Shown: positions 25,332 through 35,933 of the stretch, piece after piece
How positions within the stretch are numbered: position 1 is the first letter of the stretch
Layout of the letters: each line of letters begins with the position of its first letter
Assembly: GCF_900103365.1 (NCBI RefSeq)
Contig: NZ_LT629703.1
Coordinates: 4,340,001-4,404,000, forward strand
Length of the DNA: 64,000 bases
From: Afipia sp. GAS231
Lineage (GTDB): Bacteria; Pseudomonadota; Alphaproteobacteria; Rhizobiales; Xanthobacteraceae
Direction of reading: 5' to 3'
The notes under the pieces: generated by a model
What the model saw: the letters and a program-made list of their open reading frames with translations, nothing else
Told to the model about the DNA's origin: nothing
Databases searched by the model: none
Made by a program: the position numbers and the translations under genes

Positions 25332-26147
25332 CTAATGCACCGAGGTGAAAAACCGCGCCATCCGGAATCCCGAGAGCCAGGTCCAGACCGGCTGGTTGCG
25401 CACGCCCATGTCCCAGGAGCCGACCACGGCATCGGCGCGGCCGATCAGATTGTCGATCGGCAACAGGCCGACGCCGCCGTCGCGCAGCGAGACGCGGCTG
25501 TCGGCGGAATTGTCCCTGTTATCGCCGAGCACGAACAGCTTGCCGGCCGGCACCGTCACTTCCGGCGTGTTGTCGTAGCGGCCGTTGTCGCGCATCTTGA
25601 AGATCGCATGGGTGACGCCGTTCGGCAGCGTCTCGATGAAGCGATAGGCCTGTTCGCTGCCGCCGCTGTCGTCTTCGGCTTCGCCTGTCCCGTCGGGCGT
25701 CAAGGTTGCGGCGTGGTCGTTGATGAAGAGCTGGCCCTGGCGAAGCTGGATCCGATCGCCGGGCAGGCCGACGACGCGCTTGACCCAGGCCTGCGAGCGA
25801 TCGCCGGGCCAGCGGAACACGACGACGTCGCCGCGCTTCGGCGTTTCGCCGAACAGGCGGCCGGTTTCCGGCAGCGTGATCTGGATCGGCAGCGAAGCCG
25901 CGCCATAGCCATAGGGGAATTTCGACGCCAGCAGCGCGTCGCCGATCAGGAGCGTCGGCTCCATCGAGCCGGACGGAACATAAAACGGCTCGGCTAGCGC
26001 GCCCTTGGCGATGAACACGACGGCGATGATCGCCGCGAGTTGGGCCGCCTGCGCGCGCCAGCTGATCGGCTTCGCAACAGGGGTTTCCTGTTCGCTCACG
26101 AGCGCGTCCTTGTCGATGTTCACGAGCTCGTTCTTGTCGATGCTCAC
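25332..26147 (-). CDS. lepB: Signal peptidase I
   Basis: Membrane-bound leader peptidase of 271 residues. One transmembrane helix (about residues 32-52) precedes the catalytic serine in VPSGSMEPTL (Ser61). The general-base lysine lies in WVKRVVGLPGDRI, and the GDNRDNSADSR box is near the C-terminal third. It cleaves signal peptides on the periplasmic side of the inner membrane. The start is GTG at 26147, sharing its G with the tldD stop TAG, with GGAGGA eight bases upstream: a coupled operon. A 24-bp tandem repeat encodes the N-terminus, giving three in-frame GTG codons (26147, 26123, 26099), so the exact start is uncertain by up to 16 residues. Confidence 0.92.
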   Translation of the reverse strand: MSIDKNELVNIDKDALVSEQETPVAKPISWRAQAAQLAAIIAVVFIAKGALAEPFYVPSGSMEPTLLIGDALLASKFPYGYGAASLPIQITLPETGRLFGETPKRGDVVVFRWPGDRSQAWVKRVVGLPGDRIQLRQGQLFINDHAATLTPDGTGEAEDDSGGSEQAYRFIETLPNGVTHAIFKMRDNGRYDNTPEVTVPAGKLFVLGDNRDNSADSRVSLRDGGVGLLPIDNLIGRADAVVGSWDMGVRNQPVWTWLSGFRMARFFTSVH

Positions 26148-27571
26148 TAGCCAGTTCCTCCGACCGTAATCCGTTCCATCCGCAGCGTCGGCTGACCGAC
26201 GCCGACCGGCACGCCCTGGCCGTTCTTGCCGCAGGTGCCGATCCCGGTATCGAGCGCAAGATCGTTGCCGATCATGGTTATTCTGTGCAGGTCGGTCGGC
26301 CCGTTGCCGATCAGCATCGCGCCCTTCAGGGGAGCGCCGACCTTGCCGTTCTCGATCTTGTAGGCCTCGGTGCACTGGAACACGTATTTGCCGGAGGTGA
26401 TGTCGACCTGTCCGCCGCCGAAATTGGCGGCGTAGATGCCGTTCTTCACCGACGCCAGGATCTCCGCCGGGTCGCGCTGGCCGGCCAGCATGTAGGTGTT
26501 GGTCATGCGCGGCATCGGCACATGGGCATAACTTTGACGTCGCCCGTTGCCGGTCGGCTTCATGTTCATCAGCCGCGCGTTCTGGCGGTCCTGCATGTAG
26601 CCGACCAGAATGCCGTCCTCGATCAGCACCGTGCGGTTGGTCGGCGTGCCCTCGTCGTCAATGGATAGCGAACCGCGCCGCGACGCCATGGTGCCGTCAT
26701 CGACGACGGTGACGCCCTTGGCCGCGACCTGCTTGCCCATCAATCCTGCGAAAGCCGAGGTCTGCTTGCGGTTGAAATCGCCCTCAAGCCCGTGGCCGAC
26801 CGCTTCATGCAGCATCACGCCGGGCCAGCCGGCGCCCAGCACCACGTCCATCTCGCCGGCAGGGGCGGGGATCGATTCCAGGTTGACCAGCGCCTCGCGG
26901 ATGGCGCCGTCGGCGGCCTCGCGCCAGGCTTTGGTCTCGATGAAGCGCGCATAGCCCTCGCGGCCGCCATAGCCCTTGCTGCCGCTTTCCTGGCGGTCGC
27001 CCTGGCCGGCGACGACGGAAATATTGACCCGCACCAGCGGGCGGATGTCGCGATAGCTCTCGCCGTCGGGACGAAGGATTTCCACCACCTGCCAGGTGGC
27101 GCCGAGGCTGATCGAGGCCTGCCGCACCCGCGGATCCTTGTCGCGCACGTAAGCGTCGATCTCGGCCAGCAGTTTTACCTTGGCCTCAAAACCCGGCGCA
27201 TCCAGCGGATTGTCGTCGCCATAGAGCCGTACATTGGTGTGGGCGGGGGCGGCTGAGAATTGCCCGCTGTAGCCGCCGCGCACGGCGGCGACCGCGTCGG
27301 CGGCGCGGATCAAGGCCGGCAGCGACACGTCGGACGAATGCGCATAGCCGACCGCATCATCCTTGACCGCGCGCAGCCCGAACCCTTGGCTGGTGTCATA
27401 GGTGGCCTGCTTCAGCCGCCCATTGTCGAACGCCAGCGCTTCGGTCTGGCCATATTCCAGAAACAGCTCGCCGTCGTCGGCGCCCTCGAGCCCCCGCGCG
27501 ATCTCGCGGCGGACGGCATCACGGTCGAGATTGGCGCGGTCGATCAGGGAGGTTGTGGCGAGATTGGTCAT
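26147..27571 (-). CDS. tldD: Metalloprotease TldD
   Basis: Protein of 474 residues in the TldD/PmbA family, normal length. The zinc-binding HEAVGHGLEGDF motif (HExxxH variant typical of TldD) lies near residues 250-262. The conserved segments TGNGRRQSYAHVPMPRMTNTY and FGGGQVDITSGKYVF follow. With its partner PmbA/TldE, not seen here, TldD forms a cytoplasmic protease that trims unstructured peptides, matures peptide antibiotics and degrades the CcdA antitoxin. The last base of its stop codon is the first of the lepB start, so lepB is translated with it. Confidence 0.95.
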   Translation of the reverse strand: MTNLATTSLIDRANLDRDAVRREIARGLEGADDGELFLEYGQTEALAFDNGRLKQATYDTSQGFGLRAVKDDAVGYAHSSDVSLPALIRAADAVAAVRGGYSGQFSAAPAHTNVRLYGDDNPLDAPGFEAKVKLLAEIDAYVRDKDPRVRQASISLGATWQVVEILRPDGESYRDIRPLVRVNISVVAGQGDRQESGSKGYGGREGYARFIETKAWREAADGAIREALVNLESIPAPAGEMDVVLGAGWPGVMLHEAVGHGLEGDFNRKQTSAFAGLMGKQVAAKGVTVVDDGTMASRRGSLSIDDEGTPTNRTVLIEDGILVGYMQDRQNARLMNMKPTGNGRRQSYAHVPMPRMTNTYMLAGQRDPAEILASVKNGIYAANFGGGQVDITSGKYVFQCTEAYKIENGKVGAPLKGAMLIGNGPTDLHRITMIGNDLALDTGIGTCGKNGQGVPVGVGQPTLRMERITVGGTG

Positions 27572-27659
27572 TCAATCGGTCCGTTGTCGGAGGGGCACGT
27601 CCAAGATAGGTGTTTTCTGGGCATTCCGCGAGGGGCGGGATCAACACGTTGCCGAGACG

Positions 27660-28154
27660 ATGGCCGTCGAAATTGTTCCGATATCCCAAGACCATATCGA
27701 GGGCTTCCACCATGCCCTCGATTTCGTCGCGCGCGAGCGGCGCTATCTGGCGTTTCTCGAAGCCCCGCCGCCCGGCGAGACCCGGACTTTCATTCTCAAC
27801 AATATCGCGCAGGGCTATCCGCAATGGGTCGTGTTGTCCGCCGGCGAGGTCGTCGGCTGGTGCGACATCCTGCCCAAGCCGAGGCCGGTTTATGCCCATG
27901 TCGGCGTTCTCGGCGTGGCGCTGCTGCCGGAATTCCGGGGCTGCGGATTGGGCGAGCGCCTGATCGGGCAGACGCTCGACGCCGCGCGTGCGTTCGGGCT
28001 GCATCGGGTCGAGTTGACGGTGCGGGAAGACAACAAGAACGCGATCGCGCTTTACAAGAAAATCGGGTTTGAGATCGAAGGCCTGATGCGCGACGCCATG
28101 AAGGTCGATGGCGTCTGCGAGAACACGTATCTGATGAGCCTGCTCTTTAAGTAG
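27660..28154 (+). CDS. GNAT-family N-acetyltransferase
   Basis: Acetyltransferase of 164 residues with a complete GNAT fold. The acetyl-CoA-binding motif A reads GVALLPEFRGCGLGERLI near residues 81-98 and is followed by the ELTVREDNKNAIALYKKIGFEIEG block typical of RimI-like enzymes. The substrate is probably a small amine or a protein N-terminus and cannot be named. The ATG at 27660 begins the conserved MAVEIVPIS segment; the frame is open further upstream without similarity. It is transcribed away from tldD and faces the IalB gene, whose stop is only four bases beyond. Confidence 0.88.
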   Translation: MAVEIVPISQDHIEGFHHALDFVARERRYLAFLEAPPPGETRTFILNNIAQGYPQWVVLSAGEVVGWCDILPKPRPVYAHVGVLGVALLPEFRGCGLGERLIGQTLDAARAFGLHRVELTVREDNKNAIALYKKIGFEIEGLMRDAMKVDGVCENTYLMSLLFK

Positions 28155-28158
28155 GAGC

Positions 28159-28707
28159 CTACGGCAGCTTGTCGTAGCCCTCGCCGAGCCCGTTCAGGCT
28201 GAGCGGAAAGCCGATGCCCTCTTCGGGGGTCTCGAAGATAATGAAGGTCGCAGTCTTGGCGGTGCGGAGCTGGCCGAGCAGCTTTTCGTCCATCACCACC
28301 TCGGCGACGCAGCCGTTGGGCAGGCAGCGGACGAAACCGGCGCGGCCGACGTCCTGGTTGTCGAGCTTCAGCCCGAGGCCGGAGGGCAGCAGCACGCCCA
28401 GGGGGGCCACCACCCGCATCAGCTTGCTCTTCTGGTCGGCGGTTTTCAGCACGATCACGGTGAGGCCGGCGTTGGAGCGGTCTTCGGCTACCACGCTCTG
28501 GATCAGGGCGCATTGTTCGCCCTGCGCGCCCGGCGGGGTGTCGCAGCGGATCTGCCAGTCGCCATGGACCGAGCGCACCGCGCCCTGGGCATTTGCCGCC
28601 CCGGTCAGGCCGAGCAGGCAGCCCACGGCAAGCAAACATGCCGCGGCGAGCAAGCCGCTCAGCCAGCGGCCAAAATCACGTCTCACCTGATGTGTCGAAC
28701 GCCCCAT
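28159..28707 (-). CDS. Invasion-associated locus B (IalB) family protein
   Basis: Exported protein of 182 residues. A long hydrophobic signal segment (residues 15-40, cleavage near ANA-Q) precedes the IalB domain with HGDWQIRCDTPPG near residues 48-60, CALIQSVVAEDR near residues 66-77 and FVRCLPNGCVAEVVMDE near residues 126-142. The four conserved cysteines are present. IalB was named in Bartonella invasion of red cells, but the family is widespread in free-living Rhizobiales where its role is unclear; it is probably periplasmic. It is convergent with the upstream GNAT gene. Confidence 0.9.
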   Translation of the reverse strand: MGRSTHQVRRDFGRWLSGLLAAACLLAVGCLLGLTGAANAQGAVRSVHGDWQIRCDTPPGAQGEQCALIQSVVAEDRSNAGLTVIVLKTADQKSKLMRVVAPLGVLLPSGLGLKLDNQDVGRAGFVRCLPNGCVAEVVMDEKLLGQLRTAKTATFIIFETPEEGIGFPLSLNGLGEGYDKLP

Positions 28708-29233
28708 CCGGGTCGATCCTCTGACGTTTGCCGGCAGCTGCCGGAGATGTATTTCCGGCGGAAGCCGGGCGCACGCGCTACCAACTGGTCTGACCCGGAC
28801 TGATACCGCAATGACGGCACCTTGAAGGCGGTTTTGGCGCCGGAACCGCCGTCACGGCAGGCGAATCAGGCACCCCGGGAGCACCCCGCCTGTGCCTACA
28901 TCCGGCAATCCGCCTGTCAAGCGTAGCCGGGTCGCAAAGCGGCAGGTTTGGCCTGATTTAGCGGGAAAACCTGACATCCAGCGAATAGAAGGTGACGCAT
29001 GGCTTGGCGTCTCACTACTGCATTGCGAGAGCCCTAGAATTATGGTTTGAGAGGCTTGATTTCGACGCGTTCTAACGATCTGGCCCGGGTACTGTCGCAA
29101 CGCCTGTTGCAGGTACTTTTCAAGGTGTACTTCTGAAGTACCTCCGGTTGGCCGTTTGTCTGAGCGGATCGTGCGGCATTTCCGGCTATCCGGCGGGAGT
29201 GCTTTGGGGATTTATCAAGGGAGCGCGAGCGGC
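28708..29233. other. 526-base intergenic region upstream of coxB
   Basis: No convincing gene is seen. It must hold the promoters of the divergent ialB and coxB genes. It contains a perfect 14-base palindrome CCGGCAGCTGCCGG (28731-28744) close to ialB, and the clustered inverted repeats at 29111-29143 nearer coxB. A minus-strand 82-codon frame at 28852-29100 has no coding character. Confidence 0.6.
29111..29143. promoter_or_regulatory. Inverted-repeat cluster upstream of coxB
   Basis: AGGTACTT (29111-29118) is the exact reverse complement of AAGTACCT (29136-29143). Between them, GTACTTCTGAAGTAC (29127-29141) is a 7+1+7 palindrome. The cluster lies 91-123 bases before the coxB start and looks like an operator with more than one half-site. 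Confidence 0.45.
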
Positions 29234-30094
29234 ATGAAGATGTCGAAGGGCCAGATCGGCCGTCGGTTGCTGGGACTAGCGGTGGCAGGCATGGCGCTTG
29301 TCGCCGGCGGAACGGCATTCGCCGAATTGGGGCAGCCTGCGCCGTGGGAATACAAGCTGCAGGAAGCGGCCTCCCCGGTAATGGAGAACATCACCTGGTT
29401 CCATAACTTCCTGTTCGTGCTGATCACGATCATCACGCTGTTCGTGCTGGCGCTGCTCATCATGGTGGTGGTGAAGTTCAACGCCAAGGCCAACCCGGTC
29501 CCCTCCAAGACCACGCACAACACGCTGATCGAAGTAGCGTGGACGCTGATTCCGGTCTTGATCCTGGTCGGTATCGCGGTGCCGTCGTTCCGCCTCCTGT
29601 TCCAGGAGCTCGACATTCCCAAGGCCGACCTGACCATCAAGGCCACCGGCAACCAGTGGAACTGGACCTACACCTATCCTGACGACAAGATCGAATACAC
29701 CTCCATCATCCTGAGCAACGAGGACCGCGCGAAGCTGGGCTCGCCCCCGCCGCGCCTGCTTGGTGTCGACCATGCACTGGTCGTGCCCGTGAACAAGGTA
29801 GTTCGGGTCCAGACTACCGGCGCCGACGTCATCCACTCCTTCGCTGTGCCGGCCTTCGGCATCAAGATCGACTCGGTACCCGGCCGCCTCAACGAAACCT
29901 GGTTCAAGGCTACCAAGGAGGGCATCTATTACGGCCAATGCTCCGAATTGTGCGGCAAGGACCACGCCTTCATGCCGATCGTGGTCAAGGTCGTGAACGA
30001 TCAGGTCTATGACGATTGGAAGAAGTGCGTTCAATCGAACAAGGACGATTGCATCGATCAGCCGCAGGGCGGCAAGGCAAAGCAATCAAGCTAA
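29234..30094 (+). CDS. coxB: Cytochrome c oxidase subunit II
   Basis: Subunit II of the aa3-type terminal oxidase, 286 residues. A signal peptide (about residues 1-30) is followed by two transmembrane helices (about 58-80 and 98-120). The periplasmic cupredoxin domain carries the CuA ligands: a histidine in VIHSFAVPAFG and the CSELCGKDHAFMP cluster near residues 238-250. It accepts electrons from cytochrome c. The ATG at 29234 has AAGGGAG nine bases upstream; a second ATG two codons later is less well placed. First gene of the cox cluster, with coxA 70 bases downstream. Confidence 0.97.
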   Translation: MKMSKGQIGRRLLGLAVAGMALVAGGTAFAELGQPAPWEYKLQEAASPVMENITWFHNFLFVLITIITLFVLALLIMVVVKFNAKANPVPSKTTHNTLIEVAWTLIPVLILVGIAVPSFRLLFQELDIPKADLTIKATGNQWNWTYTYPDDKIEYTSIILSNEDRAKLGSPPPRLLGVDHALVVPVNKVVRVQTTGADVIHSFAVPAFGIKIDSVPGRLNETWFKATKEGIYYGQCSELCGKDHAFMPIVVKVVNDQVYDDWKKCVQSNKDDCIDQPQGGKAKQSS

Positions 30095-30101
30095 GAGCTA
30101 A

Positions 30102-31796
<1,695 letters not shown>

Positions 31797-31805
31797 CGCT
31801 TAATT

Positions 31806-31831
31806 CGCGGCGCGCTTCATCGCGCGCCGCG
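31806..31831. other. GC-rich hairpin between coxA and ctaB
   Basis: GCGGCGCG and CGCGCCGC pair around an eight-base loop 10 bases after the coxA stop. No U-run follows, so it may slow or stabilise rather than terminate, allowing lower expression of the assembly genes. Confidence 0.4.
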
Positions 31832-31857
31832 GTCTTCTAAACCAAGCGAGATCGATC

Positions 31858-32793
31858 TTGTCGGTAGTCGACCACCACGCCATCGAGTTTCCGCGGATTT
31901 CCGAGGCGGAGGTCGGCGACTACCTCGCGCTGCTGAAGCCGCGGGTGATGTCGCTGGTGGTGTTCACTGCGCTGGTCGGCCTCGTGATCGCGCCCGGCCA
32001 TTTCCATCCCGTGCTGGCCTTCACCTCGATCCTCTGCATCGCGGTCGGCGCCGGCGCCTCGGGTGCGATGAACATGGCCTATGAGGCCGACATCGACGCG
32101 CTGATGTCGCGCACCGCCAACCGGCCGATCCCGCGCGGACGCATCACCCCGCCGGAGGCGATGGCCTTCGGCATGGTTCTGGCGTTCTTCTCGGTGATGA
32201 CGCTCGGCATCCTCGTCAACTGGGTGGCGGGCGCGCTGTTGGCGTTCACGATCTTCTTCTATGTCGTGATCTACACCATGCTGTTGAAGCGCTGGACCGC
32301 GCAGAACATCGTGATCGGCGGCGCCGCCGGCGCCTTGCCGCCTGTCGTGGCGTGGGCCGCGGCCACCGGCTCGCTGTCGATGGAGCCGGTGCTGCTGTTC
32401 CTGATCATCTTCTTCTGGACCCCGCCGCATTTCTGGGCGCTGGCGCTGTTCCGCAACGACGACTATGCCCGCGCCGGCGTGCCGATGCTGCCGGTCGTCG
32501 CCGGTCCCGATGCGACGCGGCTGCAGATCCTGCTCTATACCATCGTGCTGGTCGCGGTCGCGGTGGCGCCATGGCCGCTCGGCTATTTCGACGCGATCTA
32601 CGGCATCGCCTCGCTGGTGCTCGGCGCCGGCATGATGGCGCTTTCGATCAACGTCTACCGTCACCGCGAAGGCAAGCAAGCCGGCCGCGCCACGCGCCGG
32701 CTGTTCGCCTTCTCGATCTTCTATCTGTTTGCGCTGTTTGCGACCCTGCTGCTCGAGGTCGTTGTCCGCGCTGTCGCACCCTTGTTCGGGTAG
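31858..32793 (+). CDS. ctaB: Protoheme IX farnesyltransferase (haem O synthase)
   Basis: Polytopic membrane enzyme of 311 residues that farnesylates haem b to haem o, the first step in making haem a for the adjacent oxidase. The prenyl-diphosphate-binding motif reads [19 protein letters not shown] near residues 72-90, and the second conserved block is [15 protein letters not shown] near residues 200-214. Seven to nine helices are visible. The start is TTG at 31858, with no in-frame ATG at a sensible place; the Shine-Dalgarno is weak (AAGCGAG). It sits in the cox cluster between coxA and ctaG. Confidence 0.95.
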   Translation: MSVVDHHAIEFPRISEAEVGDYLALLKPRVMSLVVFTALVGLVIAPGHFHPVLAFTSILCIAVGAGASGAMNMAYEADIDALMSRTANRPIPRGRITPPEAMAFGMVLAFFSVMTLGILVNWVAGALLAFTIFFYVVIYTMLLKRWTAQNIVIGGAAGALPPVVAWAAATGSLSMEPVLLFLIIFFWTPPHFWALALFRNDDYARAGVPMLPVVAGPDATRLQILLYTIVLVAVAVAPWPLGYFDAIYGIASLVLGAGMMALSINVYRHREGKQAGRATRRLFAFSIFYLFALFATLLLEVVVRAVAPLFG

Positions 32794-32811
32794 GGGGCGC
32801 ATGGCGACGGC

Positions 32812-32973
32812 ATGGATAACGAGCAGCCAGAAGGTATCGTCCTCACCGAGGCGCAAAAGCGAAGCCGCCGTTCCCGCTCGATCGCCATCGCGCTCGCGCT
32901 CGGTGTGCTGGTCTTGCTGTTTTTCGCGGTCACCATGGTCAAGGGACCGGGTGTTCTAGTCAGGCCGATGTAA
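32812..32973 (+). CDS. coxF: CoxF-like small membrane protein
   Basis: Small gene of 53 codons between ctaB and ctaG. The product has an acidic N-terminus (MDNEQPEGIVLTEAQ), a basic stretch RSRRSRS, one transmembrane helix (about residues 23-43) and a short VKGPGVLVRPM tail. A small protein in this position of Rhizobiales cox clusters is usually called CoxF, and I name it on position and layout rather than known function. The start follows the ctaB stop by 18 bases with GGGGGCG upstream, and the stop lies three bases before ctaG. It probably helps oxidase assembly. Confidence 0.78.
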   Translation: MDNEQPEGIVLTEAQKRSRRSRSIAIALALGVLVLLFFAVTMVKGPGVLVRPM

Positions 32974-32976
32974 CCA

Positions 32977-33633
32977 ATGGAAAACCAGCCGACGATGCAT
33001 GAGGATCCGACAGCGAGCCCCAAGGCGACTTCCGAGCCGGCTTCGCGTCGCGGCCTGACGCGCGATGCGGTGGTGGCGTCGATCTGCGGTTTCGTCGTGG
33101 TGCTGATGCTCGGCGCCGCCTATGCCGCCGTTCCCTTCTACAACTGGTTCTGCCGCGCCACCGGCTTCAACGGCACCACCCAGGTCGCGACCTCGGCGCC
33201 ATCAGGCGCACCGCTGGCGCGCAGAATCGCGGTTCGGTTCGACGCCAATGTCGCGCCGGGCCTGCCCTGGAAGTTCGAACCCGAGCAGACCGAGATCGAG
33301 GTCAAGATCGGTGAGGTCGTCACCGTCTTCTATAACGTGACCAACCAGTCGGCGCGGACCACCGCAGGCCAGGCGGCCTACAATGTGGCGCCGCTGACGG
33401 TCGGGGCGTATTTCCAGAAGATCAACTGCTTCTGCTTCACCGAACAGACCATGGCGCCGGGCGAGAAGCGCGAGATGCCTGTCGTGTTCTACGTCGATCC
33501 GGCGCTGGTCGCCGATTCCGAAAACGACGGCCTCAAGACCATCACGCTGTCCTACACCTTCTATGCCGTGCGCGATCCGGCGCCGAAGCCTCTGGCTGCG
33601 AGCGAACCGGACAAGCGCAAGGGAAACCTGTAA
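32977..33633 (+). CDS. ctaG: Cytochrome c oxidase assembly protein CtaG/Cox11
   Basis: Copper chaperone of 218 residues that inserts CuB into subunit I. It has an N-terminal cytoplasmic segment, one membrane helix (about residues 32-52) and a periplasmic immunoglobulin-like domain with the copper-binding NCFCF motif near residues 149-153. The family signature [16 protein letters not shown] follows the helix. Length is normal. It starts three bases after coxF, so the two are surely co-translated, and lies upstream of coxC. Confidence 0.96.
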   Translation: MENQPTMHEDPTASPKATSEPASRRGLTRDAVVASICGFVVVLMLGAAYAAVPFYNWFCRATGFNGTTQVATSAPSGAPLARRIAVRFDANVAPGLPWKFEPEQTEIEVKIGEVVTVFYNVTNQSARTTAGQAAYNVAPLTVGAYFQKINCFCFTEQTMAPGEKREMPVVFYVDPALVADSENDGLKTITLSYTFYAVRDPAPKPLAASEPDKRKGNL

Positions 33634-33753
33634 CGAGAAACTTGTGACGGGAAACCTGTAACCGCCGACTCCCGTATCTTGCGGGATGTCGGAGTTTGAT
33701 TTTTGAGACGAAGATGTGCCGTAGAACCCGGCACCGCTAACGGAGAGACCGCA

Positions 33754-34650
33754 ATGTCCACGGCGCAAGTCAAGCACCACGACTACCACCTCGTCGATCC
33801 GAGCCCGTGGCCGATCGTCGGGTCGATCTCGGCCTTCATCATGGCCGTCGGCGCCATCACCTGGATGCACCACATGTTCGCGGCCGCGCCGATCATCTTC
33901 GGTGCTGGCACCGTCGGCGTGCTCTACACCATGGCGAGCTGGTGGGGCGACGTGATCCGCGAAGCCCAGTACAAGGGCGACCACACCCGCGTGGTGCAGA
34001 TCAGCCACCGCTACGGCATGATCCTGTTCATCGCCTCCGAAGTCATGTTCTTCGTCGCGTGGTTCTGGGCCTTCTTCAACTCCGCTTTGTTCCCGGCCGA
34101 CGCGGTCCACGCCACCCGCGACGCCGTGTTCGGCTGCGGCGCCGGCACCGCGATGGGCGCCTGCGGCGTGCCGGGCACCTGGCCACCGCACGGCATCGAG
34201 ACCTTCGATCCCTGGCATCTTCCGCTGCTCAATACGCTCTTGCTGCTGACCTCGGGCACCACGGTGACCTGGGCGCATCACGCGCTGCTGGAAGGCGACC
34301 GCAAGGGCCTGAAGTACGGCTTGATCCTCACCGTCATCCTCGGCGCGTGCTTCACCTGCGTGCAGGCCTACGAATATGCCCACGCCGCGTTCCACTTCTC
34401 CGGCAACATCTACGGCGCCACCTTCTTCATGGCGACCGGCTTCCACGGCTTCCACGTGCTGGTCGGCACCGTGTTCCTGCTGGTCTGCCTGATGCGCACC
34501 TATGCGGGCCACTTCACCCCGACCCAGCATCTCGGCTTCGAATTCGCCGCCTGGTACTGGCACTTCGTCGACGTGGTGTGGCTGTTCCTGTTCATCTGCA
34601 TCTACGTCTGGTTCCGCGGCCCCGAAGGCCTCGCCCACGGCGCGCACTGA
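33754..34650 (+). CDS. coxC: Cytochrome c oxidase subunit III
   Basis: Membrane subunit of 298 residues with seven predicted helices, stabilising subunit I and the proton pathways. Typical blocks are [16 protein letters not shown] near residues 8-23, [42 protein letters not shown], and [25 protein letters not shown] near the C-terminus. The ATG at 33754 has GGAGAG upstream. It is separated from ctaG by 120 bases and followed by a strong terminator at 34672, so the core cox transcript probably ends here. Confidence 0.97.
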   Translation: MSTAQVKHHDYHLVDPSPWPIVGSISAFIMAVGAITWMHHMFAAAPIIFGAGTVGVLYTMASWWGDVIREAQYKGDHTRVVQISHRYGMILFIASEVMFFVAWFWAFFNSALFPADAVHATRDAVFGCGAGTAMGACGVPGTWPPHGIETFDPWHLPLLNTLLLLTSGTTVTWAHHALLEGDRKGLKYGLILTVILGACFTCVQAYEYAHAAFHFSGNIYGATFFMATGFHGFHVLVGTVFLLVCLMRTYAGHFTPTQHLGFEFAAWYWHFVDVVWLFLFICIYVWFRGPEGLAHGAH

Positions 34651-34671
34651 TCGCAGCTTTAAGTGCTACAA

Positions 34672-34700
34672 GGGGGCGGTCCTGAGGGCCGCCCCCTTTT
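34672..34700 (+). terminator. Intrinsic terminator after coxC
   Basis: An 8-bp stem GGGGGCGG/CCGCCCCC with a nine-base loop is followed by TTTT. It lies 21 bases after the coxC stop. The next gene starts only 25 bases beyond, so partial read-through is likely. Confidence 0.85.
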
Positions 34701-34725
34701 CATTTGCGAAGGCAAGCTAGGTTGG

Positions 34726-35121
34726 ATGAGCATGTCGGATGAGGCGGTACCCACCCTGTCCCAGAGCGCGCTGCGCGGCATCGCCTGCCGCTGCCCGCGC
34801 TGCGGCAAGGGCAAGCTCTATGCGGGCTTCCTGGATCTGCGGCCGAACTGCGAGGCCTGCGGGCTCGATTACACCTTCATCGATACCGGCGACGGGCCCG
34901 CGATTTTCCTGATCATGCTGGCCGGTGCGATCGTGGTCACCGCGGCCTTGATCGTGGAGGTCAAATACCAGCCGCCGTTCTGGGTTCACGCCGCACTCTG
35001 GCTGCCGCTGATTCTTGCGACCACGCTGTTGCCGATGCGCTCGATGAAATCGCTGTTGATCGCGCTGCAGTTTCATCACAAGGCCGCACCCGGCCGCCTG
35101 ATCGACCGCGAGCCGAAATGA
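34726..35121 (+). CDS. DUF983 family zinc-ribbon membrane protein
   Basis: Protein of 131 residues. Two CxxC-type pairs (CRCPRCGKGKLY near residues 18-29 and NCEACGLDY near residues 37-45) form a likely zinc ribbon, followed by two transmembrane helices (about 55-78 and 84-104). This is the DUF983 family, which regularly sits beside coxC and surf1 in alphaproteobacteria and is presumed to aid oxidase assembly. The ATG at 34726 is followed by another at 34732, and either could serve. Its stop overlaps the surf1 start (ATGA). Confidence 0.9.
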   Translation: MSMSDEAVPTLSQSALRGIACRCPRCGKGKLYAGFLDLRPNCEACGLDYTFIDTGDGPAIFLIMLAGAIVVTAALIVEVKYQPPFWVHAALWLPLILATTLLPMRSMKSLLIALQFHHKAAPGRLIDREPK

Positions 35122-35885
35122 CCGGCGAGCTTGCGCGACGACGGGGGACGGCCGGCTTTGCCATCTTCACGCTTGTGATGGTGGCGGTCTGCGTCGGTCT
35201 CGGCCTCTGGCAGTTGCAGCGCAGGCTCGAGAAGCATGCGCTGATCACAGCCCTCGACGAGCGGCTGGCGGCTGCGCCCGGGGCGCTGCCGGAGCCGTCG
35301 CAGTGGAGCGCGCTGACGCCGGCGCGGGACGAATTCCGCCGCGTCAGTTTCATGGCCAACTATGCGCGGCTGCCGGATGCGATGGTCTATTCTTCCGGCT
35401 CCGCCGTCCGCGACGATGTCTCCGGTCCTGGCACCTGGGCCTTCTTGCCGGCGCAACTGCCCGGCGGCGCGACCGTCGCGGTCAACGCAGGTTTCGTGCA
35501 GAACACGATGCAGGACCGCGCCCAGGAGGATCGCGCGGTGGGCCGGCTCATCACCGGACAGCCGGTAAAGCTCACCGGTTATCTCCGTTTTCCCGAAGCC
35601 GCGGGCGCGCTGACGCCGCGTGAGGACACCGTCAAGCGGCTCTGGTTCACCCGGGATCACGTGGCAATGGCGCGCGCGCTCGGCTGGAGCGCAGACGGCA
35701 GGATGTTGGCGCCGTTCTATATCGATCTGGAAAGCCCGGCGCCTGAGAGCGGCATTCCAAAGCCAGGCGCGCTCTCGGTTCATCTCAAGGACGACCACCT
35801 GCAATATGCCGTCACCTGGTTCGCCCTGGCGGGCGTGATGGCGATCGCCTTTGCGGTGTGGTGGCGCGCGCAGCGCCGCCATTGA
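35118..35885 (+). CDS. SURF1 family cytochrome oxidase assembly protein
   Basis: Assembly factor of 255 residues linked to haem a delivery to subunit I. It has the standard two-helix layout, TM1 at about residues 13-31 and TM2 at about 226-246, with a periplasmic domain between. Conserved segments are LGLWQLQRRLEK near residues 28-39, the GPGTWAFLPAQL region, and LQYAVTWFALAGV in TM2. It overlaps DUF983 by four bases and closes the cox assembly group. Confidence 0.93.
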   Translation: MTGELARRRGTAGFAIFTLVMVAVCVGLGLWQLQRRLEKHALITALDERLAAAPGALPEPSQWSALTPARDEFRRVSFMANYARLPDAMVYSSGSAVRDDVSGPGTWAFLPAQLPGGATVAVNAGFVQNTMQDRAQEDRAVGRLITGQPVKLTGYLRFPEAAGALTPREDTVKRLWFTRDHVAMARALGWSADGRMLAPFYIDLESPAPESGIPKPGALSVHLKDDHLQYAVTWFALAGVMAIAFAVWWRAQRRH

Positions 35886-35933
35886 ACCCAATCCCTTTGG
35901 CTGCCGTCCAAGGAACAGCCAAGGGAGCCTCTT

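Noticed and set aside
28852..29100. Minus-strand 82-codon frame in the gap before coxB
   Set aside because: No ribosome-binding site, no domain and mixed composition; the region is better explained as promoter DNA.
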